Below the pieces are notes generated by a model, which saw only the letters and a list, made by a program, of their open reading frames with translations, was not told where the DNA came from and made no database searches. Shown one piece after another: positions 8,132-16,384 of a stretch of DNA of 64,000 nt. The position numbers and the translations under genes were made by a program. Origin of the DNA: an uncultured Bacilli bacterium (GTDB lineage Bacteria > Bacillota_I > Bacilli_A > RF39 > UBA660); contig CAJTXV010000003.1 in the NCBI GenBank assembly GCA_910584255.1, positions 25,189 to 89,188 of the forward strand, in the 5' to 3' direction. How positions within the stretch are numbered: the stretch's first letter is position 1; every line of letters starts with the position of its first letter.

Positions 8132-8716
8132 TTGAAAAAAATTATTATTGCTGGCACTGCTCGTGTTGGGAAAGCTACTTTAGCTAAAAAAATAATGGAC
8201 CACTATCATTATGATTTAATACAAAGTGATATTATAGCTTGTACTATGTACAAAATGTATATTAAATATATGGCCAAACAGAAAGAGGAAAATCACTTTA
8301 TTGTTAATCTACCTGAATTAACTGAGATTACAGATTATGTTGAACAGGCATATTTTAATACTTGTATAGAAGATTATGTTTATACAGGTATCATCCTAGA
8401 TGCTCCTTATCTTAGTATGGAAATGGTAAAAGAATATGAAAATCAAGGATGCATTGTCATTGTTTTAGGTTGTGCTGATATTACAGTAGAAAAATTTCTT
8501 GAAAATATTAGAACCTATGATACCCCTTTAGATCGTACTTATCATATAGGAAATACACGCCTTTGTATGGAGCTAGAAGCCCATCTTCAAAATAGCAAGG
8601 ACAATAGAGAAGAATGCAAAAAATTGGGACTAACCTATATTGAAACATCACAGGATAGACAAGCTAGTCTTGAAAAAGCATATCAAATTATTAAAGAAAA
8701 AATAGAGAACTCTTAA
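8132..8716 (+). CDS. P-loop kinase-like protein (AAA_18/AAA_33 type)
   Basis: A 194-residue P-loop protein with the layout of small kinases: Walker A GTARVGKATLA at residues 7-17, QSDIIACTMY, then TGIILDAPYLS as a Walker B-like strand, and a C-terminal helix. The residue after the P-loop Lys is Ala instead of Ser/Thr, which normally holds Mg2+; the next residue is Thr. The substrate is unknown; nucleoside or small-molecule kinase is the family expectation. The start is TTG with AGAGGAAT upstream. It is a single-gene unit between the decayed amidase region and a DUF1294 gene. Confidence 0.65.
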   Translation: MKKIIIAGTARVGKATLAKKIMDHYHYDLIQSDIIACTMYKMYIKYMAKQKEENHFIVNLPELTEITDYVEQAYFNTCIEDYVYTGIILDAPYLSMEMVKEYENQGCIVIVLGCADITVEKFLENIRTYDTPLDRTYHIGNTRLCMELEAHLQNSKDNREECKKLGLTYIETSQDRQASLEKAYQIIKEKIENS

Positions 8717-8898
8717 AATGTAACTATTAGATTCTTTTTATATTGATAAGTCAAATTCTGATTTCTATCAGATTACTTTTACACAACTCAAATATCATCC
8801 TTCTATATGTCACTCTAATTCATCTAGGATTATCCTCATATGAAAAATTGAAAACTCTTCTTTTTTCATATATGTTATGATTACTATAGGTGATTGGA

Positions 8899-9174
8899 AT
8901 GGATTATCTTATCCTATGGATTGTATTTATGAATCTTTTTTGCTTTTTTCTATTTTTTATCGATAAAAGAAAAGCTATCAAAGGAAAGTATCGGATTTCT
9001 GAATTTTTTCTTTTATTTTGTTCCTTTCTAGGGGGATCTTTTGGTTCCTTGATTTCTATGAAAATTTTTCATCATAAAACAAAAAAACTTAAATTTCGAA
9101 TTTTAATCCCTCTATTTATTTTTTTACATATTCTATTACTATGCTATCTGTCCAACAAGCAACATACCTTCTAA
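8899..9174 (+). CDS. DUF1294 family membrane protein
   Basis: A small integral membrane protein of 91 residues. The start ATG at 8899 follows AGGTGATTGG; the GTG at 8890 is less likely. The family signature is clear: DKRKAIKGKYRISEFF, then FLGGSFGSLISMKIFHHKTKK. Hydrophobic helices are at about 3-20, 36-55 and 70-88. Function not established for the family. It precedes the methyltransferase gene by 60 bases. Confidence 0.85.
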   Translation: MDYLILWIVFMNLFCFFLFFIDKRKAIKGKYRISEFFLLFCSFLGGSFGSLISMKIFHHKTKKLKFRILIPLFIFLHILLLCYLSNKQHTF

Positions 9175-9234
9175 AAATACTTTCATATTTTTTAAAACAT
9201 GCTATAATAGACGAAAAAGAAAGAAGGCTATATT

Positions 9235-10143
9235 ATGAATCCATATTATCAACAAGATGGGATTACCATTTATAATAATGACAATTTAGAAATACTAAAG
9301 AAATTATCATCCAAAAGTATTTCATTAATCTACTGTGATATTTTATATAACACTGGAAAAAAATTCGATGACTATGAAGATATCCTCGGAGAACCAAAGG
9401 AAGCCATGGAATGGTATCGTCCGAGATTTGAAGAAATGAAAAGGACTTTAACCGATAATGGTAGTATCTTTATCCATTGTAATTGGAGACTCGACTCCTA
9501 TATGAGAATTCTACTAGATGAAATCTTTGGTACTGACTGTTTTAGAAATAGAATATATCGTAAACATAGTGATAAAAGAGGATTCTATTCAAACTTTGAT
9601 TCTCAAGTAGATATTATCCTATATTATGTTAAAAATAGTGATTCATTTATTTTTCATGAACTTAAAAATGATCAACTAAAGGTAATTCCTCTATACGAAA
9701 ATGGATATGTGAAAGAAAGAAGTTACACCTATGAGATTGATGGTACCCTAGTAGATCCTGCAAGTCTAAATAAACATTGGCTCATTACAAAATACCAACT
9801 AGAAAAATTAATAAGTAAGAATGAGGTGGTAGTCATTGATTCTTTACCTTACCGTCAAACTTATACCATTCCTATTGGAAACCTTTGGACGGAAGACTCA
9901 ATGCTTGATCCATACAGTAGATCCGTTGCATCTGAATCCTATGATACTCCAAAACCTGATGCCGTACTTGAAAGAATTATTCAAATGTGTAGTAACGAAG
10001 GAGATACAGTTGCAGACTTTTTTCTAGGTGGTGGAACAACTGCAGTTGTTACTAAGAGAGAAGGACGTAATGGTATTTTTTGTGATATCAGTAAAAAGGC
10101 TTGCGATATTACCATTCAAAAACTAAACAATCTAGATCAATAA
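9235..10143 (+). CDS. solitary DNA adenine-N6/cytosine-N4 methyltransferase with DILY catalytic motif
   Basis: A 302-residue beta-class DNA methyltransferase. Motif IV is at the N-terminus: IYCDILYNTGKKFDDY, where the usual DPPY is DILY (residues 35-38). Motif I is near the C-terminus: VADFFLGGGTTAV, followed by GRNGIFCDIS (motif II/III). The order catalytic motif, recognition region, cofactor motif fits the beta class. The substituted catalytic box keeps the outer Asp and Tyr. No restriction endonuclease is adjacent, so it may be an epigenetic or phage-derived orphan. Start ATG follows GAAGG. Stop TAA. Confidence 0.88.
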   Translation: MNPYYQQDGITIYNNDNLEILKKLSSKSISLIYCDILYNTGKKFDDYEDILGEPKEAMEWYRPRFEEMKRTLTDNGSIFIHCNWRLDSYMRILLDEIFGTDCFRNRIYRKHSDKRGFYSNFDSQVDIILYYVKNSDSFIFHELKNDQLKVIPLYENGYVKERSYTYEIDGTLVDPASLNKHWLITKYQLEKLISKNEVVVIDSLPYRQTYTIPIGNLWTEDSMLDPYSRSVASESYDTPKPDAVLERIIQMCSNEGDTVADFFLGGGTTAVVTKREGRNGIFCDISKKACDITIQKLNNLDQ

Positions 10144-10165
10144 TTTTTTAATCATATTACTAAAA

Positions 10166-10209
10166 CCCACTCCTTTTTTATAAGAATTTATATCTTATAG
10201 TAGGAGGGG
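10166..10209 (+). promoter_or_regulatory. hairpin that can mask the cysE ribosome binding site
   Basis: TATAAG (10179-10184) pairs with CTTATA (10194-10199), and outside it CTCCT (10170-10174) pairs with AGGAG (10202-10206), which is the cysE Shine-Dalgarno sequence. The stem could be a weak upstream terminator or a translational control element. Confidence 0.35.
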
Positions 10210-10215
10210 ATTTTT

Positions 10216-10737
10216 TTGTTTTTTAAAAGTCTTAGAAAAAGTATTTATGACCAAGATCCATCCATTCATAGTTTGTTTGAATCTTTCTTTCATCCATGGT
10301 TTCGTGCATTTATCTACTATAAGATGAGTCATTTTTTCTATCTTCATAAACATTATTCTATCGCCAGGTGGATTTCTATGAAGGCAAAGAAAAAGACAGG
10401 AATGGAAATTCATCCAGGTGCAACCATCGGTAAAAATGTATTTATTGATCATGGACTTGGAGTTGTGATTGGTGAAACGACAGTCATTCAAGACAATGTT
10501 ACTATCTTTCAAAATGTGACTCTTGGGGGAAGAGGAAAACATAATGGAAAAAGACATCCTACAATAGAAGAGGGATGTTTAATTGGAGCAGGCGCTAAAA
10601 TTTTAGGAAATATTACCATCGGCAAAAATAGTAAAGTTGGTGCGAATGCCGTTGTACTTCACAATGTTTTACCGAACACTACCGTTGTTGGGATTCCTGC
10701 AAAAGCTATTCATAAAAAAGTGACACCAAAAGGATAA
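10216..10737 (+). CDS. cysE: serine O-acetyltransferase
   Basis: Acetylates L-serine with acetyl-CoA, the first step of cysteine synthesis, in the cytoplasm. After a helical N-terminus (FRAFIYYKMSHFFY) comes a left-handed beta-helix of hexapeptide repeats: IHPGATIGKNVFIDHGLGVV, IGETTVIQDNVTIFQNVTLG, then GCLIGAGAKILGNITIGKNS and VGIPAK. His in IDHG is a catalytic residue in the family. The 173-residue length matches short Firmicutes CysE/EpsC proteins. Start TTG with AGGAGGGG directly upstream. No cysK lies beside it here. Confidence 0.93.
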   Translation: MFFKSLRKSIYDQDPSIHSLFESFFHPWFRAFIYYKMSHFFYLHKHYSIARWISMKAKKKTGMEIHPGATIGKNVFIDHGLGVVIGETTVIQDNVTIFQNVTLGGRGKHNGKRHPTIEEGCLIGAGAKILGNITIGKNSKVGANAVVLHNVLPNTTVVGIPAKAIHKKVTPKG

Positions 10738-10759
10738 AATAATGTTCTATAAATAGTAG

Positions 10760-10798
10760 ATGCAGATAGTTAGCCTATCTGCATTATTTTATTTTTAG
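10760..10798. terminator. bidirectional terminator between cysE and the convergent gene
   Basis: A perfect 10-bp stem ATGCAGATAG (10760-10769) / CTATCTGCAT (10775-10784) with a 5-base loop is followed by TATTTTATTTTT. It ends cysE and abuts the stop of the opposite gene. Confidence 0.85.
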
Positions 10799-11364
10799 TT
10801 AGAATCTTTCTTACTTCCTAATGATTTTTGATACTCCCTACTTTCATCAACTACCTCTAAGATTGATTGTGGAAAATATTCTCTTCTAAAAATTACTTTT
10901 TCTTCTAATAGTTCTGTGAATTTATCTAATCTTACCTGAGGCCAAAGTCTTCCTTCCCATCCTTCATATAATTCCCTATCTAATTTCATAATTTCATTAT
11001 ATAAATAATCACTTGTACATTGAATACTTCTTCCTATCCCTTTATCTTTACAATATACATCATTTCTAACAGATGGATCAAAATGAAATTCTAATGTTAA
11101 ACCATCTTTATAAATCAATGGGTGTTCTAACTTTAGAACTATAAAAGGTCTCATCCTCATCGTATCATAGATTTGTAGATTTAAAAAATTACGATTATCT
11201 GGCACTAGATAAGTGAAATTATGACTTTCAATTTTGGGGTCATATGCATTTCTAAACTCCCCAAATGAAATTTCATTTTCTCTTTTCATTGTTGGTCTTG
11301 TTATTAATTCTCTTAGTTCTTCTATCGTTCGTTTCGCAAGTTTGGTTTCTCCTAATTTTCCCAT
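10795..11364 (-). CDS. unknown 189-residue soluble protein
   Basis: Not recognised. Starts MGKLGETKLAKRTIEELREL with GGAGAGTAGG upstream. The middle is rich in beta-strands (FTYLVPDNRNFLNLQIYD, PFIVLKLEHPLIYKDGLTL), and the end is helical and charged. No signal peptide, membrane segment or catalytic motif is visible. It follows ttcA by 5 bases and is probably in its operon. Confidence 0.7.
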   Translation of the reverse strand: MGKLGETKLAKRTIEELRELITRPTMKRENEISFGEFRNAYDPKIESHNFTYLVPDNRNFLNLQIYDTMRMRPFIVLKLEHPLIYKDGLTLEFHFDPSVRNDVYCKDKGIGRSIQCTSDYLYNEIMKLDRELYEGWEGRLWPQVRLDKFTELLEEKVIFRREYFPQSILEVVDESREYQKSLGSKKDSN

Positions 11365-11369
11365 GGTCC

Positions 11370-12221
11370 CTACTCTCCTTCTTTTTCCAAATTTCCCTTT
11401 TTCTCCTTATAGTCGTCTAAAAATTTGTATTCCATGTCTTTCCTTTTATAGCCTATCAAAGTATCTAAATTCACATTAAATGCACTTTTAAAAATATTAT
11501 TTTCAATATTTGAATTATCTTCTTTTAATTCTTTAATCAAATTTTTCACAAATAGTCGTTTACTATTCAAATTCTCATTGTGATTCTTTTCTGTGAACTT
11601 ACATGCACAATTTAAAAACTTTAATCCGTGAAACTTAGAAAATGCAATAATATCCTTCTCTCTTACATAATACATAGGTCTAATTAATTCCATTTCTTCA
11701 AAATTCGTACTATGTAATTTCGGCATCATTGTCTTATACTCTCCCCCATAAAGAAGACTCATCAAAATCGTTTCCATCACGTCATCATAGTGATGCCCTA
11801 ATGCAATTTTATTACACCCAAGCTCTTTTGCTTTATTATAAAGGCACCCTCTTCTCATTCTTGCGCATAAATAACAAGGTGACATTGTCACATCCTCTAC
11901 AACTTGAAAAATATCAGATTCAAAAATTGTAATCGGAATATTCATTAACTTTGCATTTTCTTCAATCTGTTTTCGGTTCTCCTTCGTATATCCTGGATCC
12001 ATCACTAAAAATACCAAATCAAAAGGAAGTTTTCCATGAAGTTTTATCTCTTGCATACATTTTGCTAGGATAAAGCTATCTTTTCCACCAGACATACAAA
12101 CTGCTATCTTGTCACCCTCTTCAATCATCTCAAACTCTTTGGTACCTTTTACAAACTTAGACCATATCGATTTTCGATACTTCGTAATGATACTATTTTC
12201 AATTTCTTTATACTTTTCCAT
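11370..12221 (-). CDS. ttcA: TtcA-type tRNA 2-thiocytidine synthetase (PP-loop ATPase)
   Basis: The family adenylates C32 of certain tRNAs and inserts sulfur with an Fe-S cluster. The PP-loop motif CMSGGKDSF is near residue 46. Cluster cysteines are in PCYLCARMRRGCLY and a later NCACKF. The family block KIALGHHYDDVMETIL follows. I start at 12221 (MEKYKEIENS), where AAGGGGAG lies 6 bases upstream; the in-frame ATG at 12269 lacks a good site. Length 283 residues is normal. ATPases of the TilS/TtcA group share this fold, but the CxxC plus third Cys points to TtcA. Confidence 0.88.
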   Translation of the reverse strand: MEKYKEIENSIITKYRKSIWSKFVKGTKEFEMIEEGDKIAVCMSGGKDSFILAKCMQEIKLHGKLPFDLVFLVMDPGYTKENRKQIEENAKLMNIPITIFESDIFQVVEDVTMSPCYLCARMRRGCLYNKAKELGCNKIALGHHYDDVMETILMSLLYGGEYKTMMPKLHSTNFEEMELIRPMYYVREKDIIAFSKFHGLKFLNCACKFTEKNHNENLNSKRLFVKNLIKELKEDNSNIENNIFKSAFNVNLDTLIGYKRKDMEYKFLDDYKEKKGNLEKEGE

Positions 12222-12316
12222 AGACACTCCCCTTGTTGATTTTGCTTTCATACATTTTATCCATTTCACTCATGTCTTTTCGTACCTTATTATACAATAA
12301 AAGAAGCTGATTAGAA

Positions 12317-12350
12317 AGAAAAAAGAAACCAAATTTTAGTTTCCTTTTTC
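12317..12350 (-). terminator. terminator after htrA
   Basis: On the minus strand, GAAACTAAA / TTTGGTTTC forms a 9-bp stem (12326-12344) followed by TTTTTTC. It lies between htrA and ttcA. Confidence 0.65.
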
Positions 12351-12384
12351 AAATCTAATTTTAAATTATCCATATAGAATAATC

Positions 12385-13509
12385 CTAATCTTCTAATTTT
12401 GTAAGAGTTACTTCTACTGTCTTTTGTTTCTGATCACGAATATAGGTAATTTCGATGGTATCTCCTACTTCATGTTGATAAAGAAGATATTTTAAGTACG
12501 CTGCATTCGATACAGAATCTCCATTTACAGAGATAATGACATCTCCTTTTTTGATTCCCGCTTTTTCTGCACCACTTCCAGTAGATACACTCGTTACAAC
12601 GACACCTTCTTCAATTTCAGGATCTAACCTGATTCCATACTGATATACTCGGTAGCTATCTGTAACATTTAACATTGTAATTCCAACAAATGGTCTTTCT
12701 AATTCTTTTCCTGCTTCTAAATCTCCTACATATTTCATTGCATATTCAATAGGAATCGCAAATCCCATACCTTCAATCTTATCTTCTACTAATTTTAAAG
12801 AATTAATTCCAATGACTTCTCCATTCGCATTTAATAATGGTCCACCACTGTTTCCTGGATTAATTGCAGCATCTACTTGTAATACATTCATAATCCAATC
12901 ACTATTTGAATTGATACTAACGGTTACCATTCTGTTTTTTCCAGATAAAGTTCCCTTTGTGACACTACCACGATATTCATACCCAATTGGAGTTCCTACC
13001 GTAAAGACAGTATCTCCAACATTCGAGTCTTCACTTTTTCCAAGGGTTGCGACTAGAGTTACTTTTTCAGAAGAAACACGAACAACTGCTAAATCTAGAT
13101 ATGGGTCACTTCCAAGCGTTTCTCCTTCAATTTGATCATCACTAGATAAAGTAATCAATAACTTTGTAGCATCTTCTACTACATGATGATTCGTTAAAAT
13201 ATAAGCATATTCTCCTTCTTTTTTATAAACAAACCCACTACCAGATGAAGTTAATCTTCCATTTTGATAATTTTGAATCGTTACTGCTGCATCATAAATT
13301 TTACCAACAGAAGTAGAAATCCCTGTTTCATCTAATTTCATATCATTACTACACTTTACTACGCCTGTTGTCTGTGTTGTTTGTTCTAACTGTTTACCAC
13401 TTTCAGATACCTTACTTTCTAAAAAATTGTAAGTAATATATCCACCACCACTACCAGCAGCTACCACTACTAGTAACAATCCAATAAATTTTATAATTCT
13501 TTCTCTCAT
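12385..13509 (-). CDS. HtrA/DegP-like membrane-anchored serine protease with PDZ domain
   Basis: An envelope quality-control protease. One N-terminal transmembrane anchor (IIKFIGLLLVVVAAGSGGGY) precedes a trypsin-like domain with His in ILTNHHVVEDA, Asp in DPYLDLAVVRV and Ser in INPGNSGGPLLN. A C-terminal PDZ domain follows (EEGVVVTSVSTGSGAEKAG, KGDVIISVNGD). I start at 13509 (MRERIIKF): the ATG overlaps the TGA of the upstream Abi_2 gene as ATGA, with AAGGTGG before it. Translation of the two is therefore likely coupled, which is unusual for this protease. Length 374 residues is typical. Confidence 0.93.
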   Translation of the reverse strand: MRERIIKFIGLLLVVVAAGSGGGYITYNFLESKVSESGKQLEQTTQTTGVVKCSNDMKLDETGISTSVGKIYDAAVTIQNYQNGRLTSSGSGFVYKKEGEYAYILTNHHVVEDATKLLITLSSDDQIEGETLGSDPYLDLAVVRVSSEKVTLVATLGKSEDSNVGDTVFTVGTPIGYEYRGSVTKGTLSGKNRMVTVSINSNSDWIMNVLQVDAAINPGNSGGPLLNANGEVIGINSLKLVEDKIEGMGFAIPIEYAMKYVGDLEAGKELERPFVGITMLNVTDSYRVYQYGIRLDPEIEEGVVVTSVSTGSGAEKAGIKKGDVIISVNGDSVSNAAYLKYLLYQHEVGDTIEITYIRDQKQKTVEVTLTKLED

Positions 13510-14465
13510 TCTTCCACCTTCCTTGTAATATTCATTAAATCCTGCCAATTCTCAGGAAATCCCATTCGATCTAATACTTTCACAATTGTAATTGTGTTTA
13601 AATTATACTCAAGATTTGCTAAAACATGGTGAATTTCTTCTGTTAAATTTTTAAACTCAACAGGGGTGATTAACTGCTTAATAATAATAATCAGTGCGAA
13701 AATATCATTCTTACCATAAATATATTCATCATTTACCATTTCTATTTTTAGTAACTTATGATAAATTGTATTATCAATCGCTCTTTGTGTTTTATTTTCA
13801 AATACAATATCTTCATGCGCACATAAATTACGATAATTTGCTAAAATAGGTAAATAATTTGTAAGAGACTCGATAGAAATTCCATAACTTTCAGCAATAC
13901 TTTCTTGATCTTCCTTTCTTAGTATGGAAAATAGCTCACTAACAATACCAAAAGATAACACTTTTACTAATACCCAGAGTGGAATGTATCCATAATTATT
14001 GACATAATGCATCGTCGCAGCATGCTGTGGAGCATTACTTCTTACTTGACGTTTCATCTTCTTAATCAAATCTCCTACTTGTCTTGCTTTTTCTGGATTA
14101 TTTGTAAAATTCTTAGGTTTTAGGTAATCGCTTTCTTTGTAACCATACTTTCTAGACAATTGATAAGAAATAATAGATTTCATATTATTTTCTATAATCA
14201 ATAGGTGTTTAAATAAAATATTCCGAAATTGTCGATCGAATAAAAACAGACTATACAGTTCTTCAAATGTAGTTCCTTCAATAAATTTCCTATCGTTTTG
14301 GGGCTTTAAAAATAAATGTCTATATCCATTTAAAAAGAAATAGTTTTCACGCAATAACACAGTACGGGCAAATTCTTTATCATTTACAATTAATCCCTTA
14401 TGTTCTAAAATTGAAATCTGTTCATCTAGGGTTTTAAATTCTTTTCCCATCGACATATCCATCAC
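13506..14465 (-). CDS. Abi_2 (AbiD/AbiF-like) family protein
   Basis: The family is named for lactococcal abortive-infection proteins and contains a HEPN-like helical fold with an RxxxxH motif. Here: TLDEQISILEHKGLIV, RENYFFLNGYRHLF, FDRQFRNILFKHLLIIENNMKS split across the middle, PLWVLVKVLSFG, and YRNLCAHED near residue 223, which carries Arg and His spaced as in HEPN nucleases. The start could be the GTG at 14465 or ATG at 14456, which has AGGTG upstream. It overlaps htrA by 4 bases. A role in phage defence or RNA cleavage is inferred from the family. Confidence 0.88.
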   Translation of the reverse strand: MMDMSMGKEFKTLDEQISILEHKGLIVNDKEFARTVLLRENYFFLNGYRHLFLKPQNDRKFIEGTTFEELYSLFLFDRQFRNILFKHLLIIENNMKSIISYQLSRKYGYKESDYLKPKNFTNNPEKARQVGDLIKKMKRQVRSNAPQHAATMHYVNNYGYIPLWVLVKVLSFGIVSELFSILRKEDQESIAESYGISIESLTNYLPILANYRNLCAHEDIVFENKTQRAIDNTIYHKLLKIEMVNDEYIYGKNDIFALIIIIKQLITPVEFKNLTEEIHHVLANLEYNLNTITIVKVLDRMGFPENWQDLMNITRKVEE

Positions 14466-14474
14466 CTAGACTAC

Positions 14475-14483
14475 ATTATAACA
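14475..14483 (-). promoter_or_regulatory. extended -10 promoter of the Abi_2-htrA operon
   Basis: TGTTATAAT on the minus strand ends about 10 bases before the Abi_2 start region, giving a very short leader. The divergent phospholipase gene begins just beyond. Confidence 0.5.
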
Positions 14484-14558
14484 CAAGAATTGTGTAAATT
14501 ATATGAAAAAATTATGAAAAAATATGGTAAAATGGAAGAGTTAGAAAGGATGACTCAT

Positions 14559-15539
14559 ATGGCAAGTAGTTTAACCCATGCCTATTTTATCTTAGATGTC
14601 TATGAACGGTTAGGAATGAATAGTAAAGAACTCCTAATTGACTCTAAGGAATTATTAAAAACTTCCGCACAGAGTATGGATGTACTTTTTTTCTATAACT
14701 TAACGAACCTTAAAAAAGGAAAGAAAATGCGTGATTTTGGAAAATTTTTTCATCGACATAAAGCATTTGAATTCTTAGAGGCTCTAATTAACTATATCAA
14801 ATACAATGGATTTCAATATGATCCCGAGGTAATTGCCTTTCTCTATGGAATGATTAGTCATTATATTTTAGATAGTACCATCCATCCTTATGTAGTATAT
14901 AAAACTGGTTACTTTGAGAAAGAAAAATTAGAAACTTATAAATACAATCAACTACATGGTGAGATGGAGTCTTACTTTGATGATTACCTTGTCATGATTA
15001 GAGAAAATATAAAACCATGGAAATTCAAATGTCATAATTTCTGTTTCAACGTAGAAAAAATGGGAGATGGGCTAAAAGAGGTTATGGATTTTACTTATAA
15101 AGAAGTTTGGGGAATTGAAAATTTTCACACTTATTATTTAACATCCATTCGACAAATGAAGTTCTTTTACCATGTATTTAGATATGATCCATTAGGATTT
15201 AAAAGGAAGTTTTATCAACTTATTGATTTCATTTGTCCAAAATCACTCCTTAGAAAAGTTCCTTTATCATACCACATGAAGATGCAAAAAAATAAATGGT
15301 TTTTAAACTTAGAACATAAACGATGGTATAATCCAACGGATAAAAGAACTTCCAGTACAGAATCCTTAATTGAACTTTATACCTTCAGTTTAGATCAATG
15401 TGTGAAGACAATTCGTGAAATCAATCAATTCTTATATTATAATAAAAAAGTAAATCTTAAAAAATTATTACAAAATAAAAACTATTTAACAGGAAAGGAT
15501 TGTACACAAAAAAGAGAATTAAAACATTTTGAGTTTTAG
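14559..15539 (+). CDS. zinc-dependent phospholipase C-like protein
   Basis: 326 residues from the ATG at 14559 (MASSLTHAYFILDVY), chosen because GAAAGGA lies 8 bases upstream; the earlier in-frame ATG at 14490 overlaps the promoter area. Conserved His/Asp groups typical of the family are visible: SLTHAYF, FHRHKAFEF, GMISHYILDSTIHPYVVY, HGEMESYFDDYL. These would bind catalytic zinc ions. No signal peptide is present, unlike secreted bacterial phospholipase C. The substrate is uncertain. The stop codon is embedded in a strong hairpin shared with the convergent gene. Confidence 0.75.
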   Translation: MASSLTHAYFILDVYERLGMNSKELLIDSKELLKTSAQSMDVLFFYNLTNLKKGKKMRDFGKFFHRHKAFEFLEALINYIKYNGFQYDPEVIAFLYGMISHYILDSTIHPYVVYKTGYFEKEKLETYKYNQLHGEMESYFDDYLVMIRENIKPWKFKCHNFCFNVEKMGDGLKEVMDFTYKEVWGIENFHTYYLTSIRQMKFFYHVFRYDPLGFKRKFYQLIDFICPKSLLRKVPLSYHMKMQKNKWFLNLEHKRWYNPTDKRTSSTESLIELYTFSLDQCVKTIREINQFLYYNKKVNLKKLLQNKNYLTGKDCTQKRELKHFEF

Positions 15540-15548
15540 TTCTCTTTT
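15510..15548. terminator. bidirectional terminator inside the overlapping ends of two convergent genes
   Basis: AAAAGAGAATTAAAAC (15510-15525) pairs with GTTTTAGTTCTCTTTT (15533-15548), a 16-bp stem with one T-G pair. Both flanks give U runs. The two coding regions overlap by 4 bases inside it. Confidence 0.85.
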
Positions 15549-16024
15549 AATATGTATTTTAGTTTTACAGGATTCATTGCACTCCGTCTAATTTGTTCTT
15601 GGGTCAGTACATATGTTTTTAGAATTAAATATGGTTCTGTTTCTGAGATTCCGATACAATCTAATTTGTCCTCTTCTTGATTATAATTAAAATCGACAAT
15701 GTTACGATTTACATAGTTTCCTCTAATACCATAGCGATAAATTCGAATCGGAATATTTCTTATATTCACTAATTCATAAGTATAAGTAGGAATAGAGCCA
15801 ATTTTTACATAATGCTTTTCCCTTATACCATCGACTTTACATTCCTCTTGATAATGGGAATATAAATTCAGGCTTTTATTTGAACGTCTTCCTTTTTCTT
15901 TTACCTGATTTAACATATCTTCTATTACTTCTTTTTCTAGACAATTTGGATATTCTTTGATTAAGTTTATTAAAATCATTAGGCTTTCTCTATAATATTT
16001 GATTTCTATCGGATAGTAAATCAT
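15536..16024 (-). CDS. unknown 162-residue protein
   Basis: Not recognised. Starts MIYYPIEIKYYRES with GAAGGA about 10 bases upstream, a helical first third, then a beta-rich part (VKIGSIPTYTYELVNIRNIP, RIYRYGIRGNYVNRN). No signal peptide or membrane segment. A second ATG at 16082, in another frame and with a better AAGGAG site, opens a 30-residue frame overlapping this start, so a frameshift or leader peptide near the 5' end is possible. Confidence 0.6.
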   Translation of the reverse strand: MIYYPIEIKYYRESLMILINLIKEYPNCLEKEVIEDMLNQVKEKGRRSNKSLNLYSHYQEECKVDGIREKHYVKIGSIPTYTYELVNIRNIPIRIYRYGIRGNYVNRNIVDFNYNQEEDKLDCIGISETEPYLILKTYVLTQEQIRRSAMNPVKLKYILKEN

Positions 16025-16384
16025 ACGTTACGATTCCTTCAAATTTCTTTTCCTCTTTTATTTGTGAAAGTTCTTTTATCATATTCTTTCTCCTTATCAA
16101 TTTTACTTTCTATAGAAAAATCCCTACTCATCATAGTTTGTTCCAATGCTTGATAGTTCTTCTTCCATTTGTCCTACATCTTCTAATTGCTGATATCCAT
16201 CTTCATAAGTACACATCATTCTATTCTTTTTTCTTCTAATACTTCATCTGCACTTTTTTCATTCTTATTATCTATTTTTAGATTAATACTAAATTAGAAA
16301 ATTGTATATAGTGATCAATTGTTTTTTTTATGTTATGGATACTATATTAACTTTTTTTTATTTTATTCTATCATTTTTAGTTTT
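16025..16384 (-). other. intergenic stretch with two short, unassigned frames
   Basis: No convincing gene. Two 30-residue minus-strand frames are present: 15990-16082 (MIKELSQIKEEKKFEGIV..., with a strong AAGGAG site) and 16124-16216 (MCTYEDGYQQLEDVGQMEEE..., no clear ribosome binding site). The second looks like the tail of a decayed acidic protein. The rest is AT-rich. Confidence 0.4.

Noticed and set aside
12812..13135. Plus-strand frame of 107 codons
   Set aside because: It lies opposite the catalytic domain of htrA, with no ribosome site and no family likeness; it is an antisense shadow.
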